From a bacterium (GTDB lineage: Bacteria > CSSED10-310 > JAFGSJ01): 39,883 bases of DNA. A program made the translations under genes and the position numbers. Below, piece by piece: positions 33,581 to 39,883 of the stretch. Location: contig JAFGSJ010000040.1 in the NCBI GenBank assembly GCA_016934675.1, forward strand, positions 1-39,883. The letters are read 5' to 3'. Position 1 is the first letter of the stretch; every line of letters begins with the position of its first letter. The notes under the pieces were generated by a model that was not told the origin of the DNA, did no database searches, and worked only from the letters and a program-made list of their open reading frames with translations.

Positions 33581-33675
33581 TTCGTAAAACTGTTTACAGA
33601 ATGAATGGGTAATGGTTGGATGCTCTTGATACTTCCTCATCAAGAAAAATCGCCTTGTCAAGGAGGATTGTAACC

Positions 33676-35286
33676 TTGAAGCTGCATTATACGGCCAAAA
33701 CAGATGTCGGTTTGAAACGTAAAGTCAATGAAGACTGTGTCTATGTTAATGAAAATATAGGACTGTGTGCCGTTGCTGACGGGATGGGCGGACACTCGGC
33801 CGGGGACGTCGCCTCACGCATGGTGATTGACATCGTTGAGGAATCGTTCTCGGATTTTGTGCCCACTGATGATGAATCGGTCAAGGAAGCGTTGAATGAA
33901 ACAATCCAGTTAGCCAACTATGCCATAAAAACATCCGCCTCACAGAATCCCGAGCAGCGTGGGATGGGTTCGACCATTACCCTGCTCTATTTTCATGACG
34001 GTAAGTATTATATTGCTCAGGTCGGGGACAGCCGGGCCTATCTCTTACGTGAGAACCAGATCCATCAGATCACCGAGGACCATTCATTGGTCCAGCAGGA
34101 ACTGGAGAAAGGGTTGATCACGGAAGAGGAAGCGGAAGCCCATGTATTCAAGAATATCATAACCCGGGCCGTGGGTATCAAAGATGAGGTCGAAGTGGAC
34201 TTTTATTCCGACCGGATTATCGAAGGCGATTTAATGTTACTGTGCACGGACGGTCTGACCAACAAGGTCAGCAACCTGGACCTGCTCAAGGAAATTACCG
34301 ATAGCGATTCCCTGGCAACTGCTGCAGACAGACTGGTTGACTTGGCCAATGATCGTGATGGCAGTGACAATATTTCTGTTGTTCTGGTCGGTGTCGGAGC
34401 ACACCCCTGGAAAGACGATTTGATGGATATTGAAACCTCATCGAAGAAAAAGCTGCTGGTCCCGCTGATCGCTGTGGTTATCTTGGCGCTACTTGCTTCG
34501 GGCTATTATTTTCTCTATCGACCCTGGCAAGCCGAGAAAGGGCTTCAGACTGCTCAGCTTCAGCCATCGGACCTTTCTCAATCCGGACAGGAGCAGTCTT
34601 CTGGAACGCAATCCACTCCTCAGACCGAGCCAACCAGACCATCACCTTTCGATCATGACCAGACCATGCCGGGCGATGAGACAATTTCGAACGATGATAC
34701 TCTCACCGATGAGTCGCTGACAGTACCGGACCAGGCAGACGATACCGCTGCTCTGGAGTCCGAACCGGTCAATCAACATACCTCAAAATTCGACGCTCTG
34801 ACCAACAAGGATGCTCAACTTCTACCGACAAGGGTTCCAACTCCCATGCCTACACCTGTCCCAACGAGGACTCCCGGGACCGAACCGACCCGCAAACCAA
34901 CGATGACAGCTTTCACCGAAACCCAACCTCTGACGGGAAGCTTCGGCTCCCAGATGGGGGACCGTTATCGCGAAGGACTACAAATCTTTAATGATAATCA
35001 GGCCGATGAAGCCTCCAGAATCTGGAACAGGATGCTCTACGAAACATCAGCGACCCACACCTTGCAACTTGAAGTTGATACTCTTGAAAAATCTGTCCAT
35101 AGTTCGTTCGAAAAATATAGTCAGTACAACTTGTTCTTTTTGAAGAAAAAGGGCAGGTATTATGTTTATGCCGGTTTGTTCTCAAGCTATGGTAAAGCTT
35201 CTCAGGCAATCAGTCTTCTACCCGATGAAATCAGACAACGCGGACCTCTGATCAAACAGATCAGTCAAATAAGAATGGGCCGGTAA
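33676..35286 (+). CDS. PP2C-family Ser/Thr phosphatase with membrane anchor and SPOR-like tail
   Basis: Residues 1-245 form a PP2C domain with metal ligands: KVNEDCVYV (Asp20), VADGMGGHSAGDVASRM (Asp35), GMGSTITLLYF, QVGDSRAYLLRE, EDHSLVQQ, LLCTDGLTNKVS and GSDNISVVLVG. It should dephosphorylate Ser/Thr-phosphoproteins in the cytoplasm. A single helix at about 260-284 (LLVPLIAVVILALLASGYYF) anchors it. A long Pro/Thr/Ser-rich linker and a C-terminal domain with YYVYAGLFSSYGKASQAISL resembling SPOR would then lie outside. The frame opens earlier at a TTG, but the TTG at 33676 is preferred. AAGGAGG lies nine bases before it, and the PP2C fold begins immediately. It may be the partner of the kinase-receiver protein. 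Confidence 0.88.
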   Translation: MKLHYTAKTDVGLKRKVNEDCVYVNENIGLCAVADGMGGHSAGDVASRMVIDIVEESFSDFVPTDDESVKEALNETIQLANYAIKTSASQNPEQRGMGSTITLLYFHDGKYYIAQVGDSRAYLLRENQIHQITEDHSLVQQELEKGLITEEEAEAHVFKNIITRAVGIKDEVEVDFYSDRIIEGDLMLLCTDGLTNKVSNLDLLKEITDSDSLATAADRLVDLANDRDGSDNISVVLVGVGAHPWKDDLMDIETSSKKKLLVPLIAVVILALLASGYYFLYRPWQAEKGLQTAQLQPSDLSQSGQEQSSGTQSTPQTEPTRPSPFDHDQTMPGDETISNDDTLTDESLTVPDQADDTAALESEPVNQHTSKFDALTNKDAQLLPTRVPTPMPTPVPTRTPGTEPTRKPTMTAFTETQPLTGSFGSQMGDRYREGLQIFNDNQADEASRIWNRMLYETSATHTLQLEVDTLEKSVHSSFEKYSQYNLFFLKKKGRYYVYAGLFSSYGKASQAISLLPDEIRQRGPLIKQISQIRMGR

Positions 35287-35454
35287 TATCGGGTTTTACA
35301 CCGATTTCCAGGATGATTCCACCACGGAATAAACCATAATTCCTGCCTTGAATCAGGAGCCAAGTATTACAATGCATATAAATCCCAAATCATCACAAAC
35401 ACGTGTCAGTTTTACCATCAGATTCTCATGACCCAGACCTGAACGGGGGCGACT

Positions 35455-36057
35455 ATGTCCAGACGATCCAGAATCAGCCTGATCCTGTTCTGCAGTGCCA
35501 TGTTGTGCCTTACTCTTTCATGCGGAAAGAAGAAAATAAAGAACTTTGACGATCCTTACGATTTGTTGGAAAAGACTGTCCATACCAGTAAATGGAAAAG
35601 GTTTACCGTCACTCACCCCAGCGGATTCTGGCAAGTCATCAAGAAGGAGAAATGGACACTCTTGTACAACAATCAAGATGCTCCCGTCCAGATGGTCCTC
35701 GATGCCAAGCGTCATTATCTGAGGGTCCCTGATCCTGAAAAAAGGACCAATTCTTTTCTCAAATCATTCAAAGCAGGGCAACCCGAATTGCTTGACCGCG
35801 ACTCTTTCGAAATAGAAGGCAATCAGGCGACACGCAGTATCTATACTGCCCGGGTTATCTTCGACTACTGGGATAAATTCAAGGTTGCCCGCAAGTTGGA
35901 AATCATCGTCTTTGATAAGAACAAACGCAGTTATCTCTTTGCCTACATTGCCGACGAGCAGAATTACGATAAATACCACGATAATTTCAAGGTACTCCTC
36001 GAGAATTTCAATACACTCGAGAAAAAGGCATCAAAACCCGGTCAAGCTTCCTCTTGA
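35455..36057 (+). CDS. Putative lipoprotein of unknown function
   Basis: This 200-residue protein has an N-terminal export signal (MSRRSRISLILFCSAMLCL) ending in LTLSCGKKK, a somewhat atypical lipobox, so lipidation at Cys23 is likely but not certain. The mature part starts with a linker and shows SKWKRFTVTHPSGFWQVIKK, a long beta-rich region and IIVFDKNKRSYLFAYIADEQ. This is reminiscent of PsbP/DcrB-like folds that begin with a polypeptide reading 'P.gw'. I do not recognise a named family. GGGGGCGACT lies before the ATG. It follows the phosphatase gene by 168 bases; the gap has no clear terminator, so co-transcription is possible. It converges with the DUF1015 gene with 12 bases between. Confidence 0.6.
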   Translation: MSRRSRISLILFCSAMLCLTLSCGKKKIKNFDDPYDLLEKTVHTSKWKRFTVTHPSGFWQVIKKEKWTLLYNNQDAPVQMVLDAKRHYLRVPDPEKRTNSFLKSFKAGQPELLDRDSFEIEGNQATRSIYTARVIFDYWDKFKVARKLEIIVFDKNKRSYLFAYIADEQNYDKYHDNFKVLLENFNTLEKKASKPGQASS

Positions 36058-36069
36058 TCGGCAACCGAT

Positions 36070-37311
36070 TCAATCGGACAGCAGATGGGTAACCAGACCG
36101 CTCCGTAGTTTCGGTTCAAACCAGGTCGATTTTGGAGGCATGATTTTCCCGGCATCGGCGATGGCCATCAACTGTTCGATCGTGGTCGGATAGAGAGAAA
36201 ACGCGATTTCATACTGCCCGGTCGAGACCAATTTTTCGAGTTCGGCTGTTCCTCTGATACCGCCGACGAAATTGATGCGATTGTCGCGGCGTGGGTCCTT
36301 TATTCCCAGGAGCGGGTCCAGGACATTATGCTGCAGAATTTGGACATCGAGGCTCCGGACCGGATCCTGAGCATCGAAACTACCCGGTTTGGCTTCCAGT
36401 CGCAACCAGCCCTGCTTGCTGAACAGACCGAATTGCTTGGGCTGCTCCGGAGCCGGGCTCGTGCAGGGCTTGACAATAAATGATTGTTTGATTGCATCCA
36501 TGAACTGGTCAAAAGTCAATCCGTTCAGGTCCTTGACCACACGATTGTAGGGCATGATCTGCATCTGATCGTGAGGGAAAACAACGGACAGGAAGAAATT
36601 GTATTCTTCTTGACCGGTATGGTCCGGGTTTTTATCTTGTCTGAGTTTTCGGACCCGGCATCCTGATGCGGAACGATGATGGCCGTCTGCCACATAGAGA
36701 TGACTTATATTCTTGAATTCGGTCGCGAGAGAATCGATTGTGGTTTGATCTGCTACTACCCAGAAAGTGTGTTGCACACCATCCGCACTGGTAAAATCCA
36801 CATATGGTTCCTGGCGGGTGACCCTGGTGATGAGCTCGTTAATGGCCGGTCGGGCCTTATAAGTCAGGAAAACCGGACCGGTATTGGCATTCAGTGTATC
36901 AACATGACGCGTTCGATCATCTTCCTTGTCCTGTCGCGTCAATTCGTGCTTTTTTATCAGGTCTGCTTCATAGTCATCGATTGAAGCGCCAGCCACCAGG
37001 CCGACCTGGCGATGTGTGCCCATCCTTTGAGCATAGACATAGAAGCAATCTTTCGGGTCCTGGACCAGGATACCATCCGAAATGAGCCTTTTCAGATTTT
37101 CGCCACCCTTGGCATAGACCCGGTCATCGTACAGTGAAATCGAGGGATCGAGATCGATCTCCGGTTTGGTAACGTGCAGAAACGAGAGCGGGTTGCCCTT
37201 GGCCATCTCGCGTGCTTCTTCCGAGTTGAGGACATCATAGGGTGGTGCAGCCACTTGGACAGCATGTTCTTTTTTCGGTCTCAGTCCTTTAAACGGTTTT
37301 AGCCATACCAT
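36070..37311 (-). CDS. DUF1015 family protein
   Basis: This 413-residue soluble protein begins with the characteristic FKGLRPKKEHAVQVAAPPYD followed by VLNSEEAREMAKGNPLSFLH. It continues with YVYAQRMGTHRQVGLVAGAS, LTRQDKEDDRTRHVDTLNAN, LYVADGHHRSASGCRVRK and a C-terminal KIMPPKSTWFEPKLRSGLVT. These match the DUF1015 family, which is often found near serine biosynthesis genes in other genomes; the function is not established. The family resembles ParB-like nucleotide-handling folds in its ADGHHR segment, but that link is only a suggestion. AAGGAG precedes the ATG at 37311. The gap to the TPR gene stop (37312-37471) shows nothing notable. Confidence 0.9.
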   Translation of the reverse strand: MVWLKPFKGLRPKKEHAVQVAAPPYDVLNSEEAREMAKGNPLSFLHVTKPEIDLDPSISLYDDRVYAKGGENLKRLISDGILVQDPKDCFYVYAQRMGTHRQVGLVAGASIDDYEADLIKKHELTRQDKEDDRTRHVDTLNANTGPVFLTYKARPAINELITRVTRQEPYVDFTSADGVQHTFWVVADQTTIDSLATEFKNISHLYVADGHHRSASGCRVRKLRQDKNPDHTGQEEYNFFLSVVFPHDQMQIMPYNRVVKDLNGLTFDQFMDAIKQSFIVKPCTSPAPEQPKQFGLFSKQGWLRLEAKPGSFDAQDPVRSLDVQILQHNVLDPLLGIKDPRRDNRINFVGGIRGTAELEKLVSTGQYEIAFSLYPTTIEQLMAIADAGKIMPPKSTWFEPKLRSGLVTHLLSD

Positions 37312-37471
37312 ATCAGACTCCTTATGAATCAGAACGAACGGTTATGTGTGATCTCTCATCTTAAGCATTCTTAGACCATTATCAGGCCATCTTTCAAGTC
37401 CAATACCAGCGTGTCCTCTCGATTCTTCAGCAGTACCCGGTCAATTGAGAATCAAAATTCATCCCTCAATC

Positions 37472-39625
37472 TTAAGATGCTTGTTGTGCCAGAAACTGTT
37501 TCATGCGTGCTGCTTCCGGATGATCGGGTTCGAGTTCGAGAATTCTGCGGAACAGACTCGAAGCGTGCTCAGGCTGACCATCCAGTATGTGCAAAACGGC
37601 TCGTTCTCTCATGAATCTGACCTCGGTTGGAAAGCGTGCGATCCCTCGATCAAGGTAAAGCCGGCCCTTTTGCTTATCAGCGAGCTGATTGAGCAGCGTC
37701 AGGCAGAGACGATAGAGCGGTTCGGGCTGGTCGGGTTCGAGTCTCGTGATTTTTTCGAGCAGGGCGGCTTTGTCAGCATAGCGTCGTGACTCATCGAGCA
37801 GGATGACCGTGGAGTCGAGATCGTCCGGACCAGGACTGAGATCCGAGTTATCTAAGAAGGCCAGGGCCCGTTCGAGCGCACGGGCATGAGCATCATTTTG
37901 ACGCGTCCAGGTGGTCAATTGGGCCGATAATTGACGAGCACTGACCAGATCGCCCCGGATGAAACTGAGTCGTCCCAGATTTACTATCGGGTCTTGAAAA
38001 TCAGATTTCAGGTGCATGGCTTTCCTGAAATCGTCTGCGGCCCGGTCAAAGTTTTTTTGCTGAACATGGACAATACCACGTTTATTGTAGAGGGCATGGC
38101 TGTTGGGATAATGATCAAGTGCCTCGTTCAGATACTGTTCGGCCTTCCGGTAATCCCCTCTTAGCAGGGCGAGATTCCCGAGTGCCTTATATGTACCGCC
38201 ATAACCAGGATAGTGCTCAAGTATTTCACGATAGATGGCTTCAGCCCGATTGTAAAAGGGACCAGGTTCGGTCGCACCACGGGCTGATTCTAGATAGGTC
38301 AGGGCCAGATTGATCCGGGATCGGGTCCAACCCTGTCGACAGTGCAGCGATGTTTTTTCCTTGGCATCTGTCCACAACGATGTATTGTTTCGCCATACCG
38401 GTCCCCGCAGAAAAACGGTCAGGGCATAAGCGATCATGATCAGCGGGAAAAGGCGACGGAACCAGGGCTCTTTCTGATAGATCAAGCCGGCGATCAAGGC
38501 CACAGCAACGAGTGGCAGATAGAGATAATGCTCCATGCCCGATTCAAATGCCGGTAGAATATTCAGGACCGGGGCCAGGGCCATGCCCCAAAACAACCAG
38601 AACCAGATATAGACACGGTCCTTTTTCACGGACCACACTCCAATCACAACCGAAAACATGCTCAGGAGGCATCCCCCCAGGAACTGCCAATCCAGGAACG
38701 AGTAAAACAGATGTATTCCGGATTCAAAATTGAGATAGAACGGGAAAATTGCCCGCAGCCAATAATATGCCCAGATTATGGAAACAGTCAGCAATCTCCG
38801 TGCGTGTCCGTCGTCCGGATGCCAGAAACTCTCGTCCACATACTCGAAAGGTGAAACCGATACAGCCATGGACCGCAGATACAGATACAGGAGAAGCACG
38901 GGCACCGTCAGCATGATAAAGAGCATGATTTTTCTTTTCTTAAGCTCGGTTGTATCGAAGAAGACGAGATACAGAGGCACCAGAACATAATACAGAACAC
39001 CTGTCTCTTTGCTGAACAGGGCAAGGCCAGCGCACAACGGCAGAAAGAATAGCAGCGGACCCTCCCCATTCTGAATCAGATACATCCCGAGCAAAACGGC
39101 AAGAGTTACCATGATTTCAGCCCGGGCTGAAATCCAATAAACCGTCTGGGTCAGGGCCGGATGAAGTGCAAAAAAGCTGCTAAGAGCCAAAGCTGCTCGT
39201 GGATTGGCCCGGAACAAACCGGTCAACACACTGACCCGATATAACAGAAGCACGACCAGGAGATGAAGGCACAAACTTACAAGATGATATCCCCAGGCCT
39301 TATCACCAAACAGATGATACTCGAGCGCAAGAAAGGTTATGATCAGGGGCCGGTAATAGGGCGAGGCCCCACGGGATGACTGCCACATGTCCTGATGCCA
39401 TATTTCACGCCATTCCCCGTTCAGGACCAGATGATTACCCTGGATCAGATCAAGATCATCATAACAGAAACCATTCAGAAAAGTTGGGGAATAGGCCAGG
39501 ACCACTGCACCCAACAACAGCCAGAACCAAGCTCCCGAAAAAATGACATCGTGCTCCTGAACCGATACTTCTCTCACTCGAGTTTGCTTGCTTTTTATCT
39601 TCTTTGATGTTGCTCTGGGTCCCAT
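37472..39625 (-). CDS. TMTC-like membrane protein with TPR repeats
   Basis: This 717-residue protein has an N-terminal polytopic region of about 11-12 helices. Its first loop carries FLNGFCYDDLDLIQGNHLVL and WGYHLVSLCLHLLVVLLLY, and later segments include HPALTQTVYWISARAEI and LFSKETGVLYYVLVPLYLVF. This layout matches TMTC/GT-C-type proteins, which in eukaryotes O-mannosylate cadherins. Residues from about 425 to the end hold TPR repeats (GTYKALGNLALLRGDYRKAE, ALYNKRGIVHVQQKNFDRAA, ending DHPEAARMKQFLAQQ). A bacterial role in protein or glycan glycosylation is inferred. The ATG at 39625 is the first Met after a charged stretch. The 130 bases upstream separate it from intron-like sequence. Confidence 0.82.
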   Translation of the reverse strand: MGPRATSKKIKSKQTRVREVSVQEHDVIFSGAWFWLLLGAVVLAYSPTFLNGFCYDDLDLIQGNHLVLNGEWREIWHQDMWQSSRGASPYYRPLIITFLALEYHLFGDKAWGYHLVSLCLHLLVVLLLYRVSVLTGLFRANPRAALALSSFFALHPALTQTVYWISARAEIMVTLAVLLGMYLIQNGEGPLLFFLPLCAGLALFSKETGVLYYVLVPLYLVFFDTTELKKRKIMLFIMLTVPVLLLYLYLRSMAVSVSPFEYVDESFWHPDDGHARRLLTVSIIWAYYWLRAIFPFYLNFESGIHLFYSFLDWQFLGGCLLSMFSVVIGVWSVKKDRVYIWFWLFWGMALAPVLNILPAFESGMEHYLYLPLVAVALIAGLIYQKEPWFRRLFPLIMIAYALTVFLRGPVWRNNTSLWTDAKEKTSLHCRQGWTRSRINLALTYLESARGATEPGPFYNRAEAIYREILEHYPGYGGTYKALGNLALLRGDYRKAEQYLNEALDHYPNSHALYNKRGIVHVQQKNFDRAADDFRKAMHLKSDFQDPIVNLGRLSFIRGDLVSARQLSAQLTTWTRQNDAHARALERALAFLDNSDLSPGPDDLDSTVILLDESRRYADKAALLEKITRLEPDQPEPLYRLCLTLLNQLADKQKGRLYLDRGIARFPTEVRFMRERAVLHILDGQPEHASSLFRRILELEPDHPEAARMKQFLAQQAS

Positions 39626-39754
39626 TCGTAGTGTGCTCTATCTGTTTCAATACCATTTCAGACCATGTTCGGGCCACTTTTTGACCCACTTAGCCCGGAG
39701 TATTTCAAACATTGTTTGAATAACCACCAGCCCTGGACCCTCTTTTTTAACGGG

Positions 39755-39883
39755 AGAGTAAGGCGGGCGTAACCCGCCTCCTCATCGAACCCGGCTTGCG
39801 GATTTCCCGCACCGGGCTCACCCACTGGTTTCAGCTGTATGCATACAAAGGTATCTCAAGTTGAGTACTTTGATGTGGACGCA
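39755..39883 (-). mobile_element. 3' end of a group II intron (domains V and VI), runs off right edge
   Basis: On the minus strand the 33 bases at 39787-39819 fold as group II intron domain V. GAGCCCGG pairs with CCGGGTTC, a two-base bulge (AG) follows, and TGCGG/CCGCA encloses a GAAAT loop, with the AGC catalytic triad at the base. A second hairpin, GGCGGG/CCCGCC (39762-39778), sits where domain VI should be, and TTACTCTCCCG marks a probable 3' boundary near 39755. The reverse transcriptase, if present, would lie beyond the window. The 130 bases between the boundary and the TPR gene (39626-39754) hold a short palindrome, TTCAAAC-ATT-GTTTGAA, at 39704-39720. Boundaries are estimated. Confidence 0.65.

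Overview
The window looks like chromosome from a free-living, probably Gram-negative bacterium of a poorly characterised lineage. It has a ZapA/ZapB cell-division pair, a 6S RNA, a lipoprotein-like secreted protein, the DXP isoprenoid route and O-antigen-type surface-polysaccharide genes. Base composition is near balanced, and genes are tightly packed with ATGA overlaps and several TTG starts. The order zapB-zapA-6S RNA-rny-ymdB-xseA-xseB-ispA-dxs recalls deltaproteobacteria-like genomes. The phylum cannot be fixed from this sequence alone. I saw no tRNA, 16S/23S rRNA or CRISPR array.

Region 1 (1-7536, minus strand) is a conserved housekeeping run: zapB, zapA, 6S RNA, RNase Y, YmdB-type phosphoesterase, exonuclease VII large and small subunits, farnesyl diphosphate synthase, and the N-terminal half of Dxs running off the left edge. 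Region 2 (7641-11384, minus) is accessory: a DUF4143 ATPase, an AbrB/PIN toxin-antitoxin pair with a palindrome in its promoter, a block of degenerate repeats and inverted repeats, a truncated phospholipase C-like gene and an unknown membrane protein.

Region 3 (11663-20762) concerns surface glycans: a GT2 glycosyltransferase facing a two-gene plus-strand operon. The first operon gene is a DUF2298 membrane protein. The second is a 1915-residue fusion of a GT39/PMT-like membrane domain, a second DUF2298 domain and a C-terminal NHL propeller. Region 4 (20821-24101, minus) is a BlaI-type repressor with a BlaR1-like M56 metallopeptidase whose sensor part is replaced by 13 ankyrin repeats. A near-consensus promoter with a dyad over its -10 box precedes the pair.

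Region 5 (24402-30404) holds a B12-binding radical SAM protein, a zinc-ribbon/Ser-Thr-kinase/receiver hybrid, a Wzx-like flippase and a phosphomannomutase. The last two overlap tail to tail. Region 6 (30504-39883) has a small unknown protein, the RtcB-archease RNA-repair operon, DUF2062, a membrane PP2C phosphatase with a SPOR-like tail, a putative lipoprotein, DUF1015 and a TMTC-like membrane/TPR protein. The right edge carries what appears to be the 3' end (domains V-VI) of a group II intron. The strongest leads for something undescribed are the ankyrin-BlaR1/BlaI system, the GT39-DUF2298-NHL fusion and the kinase-receiver hybrid.
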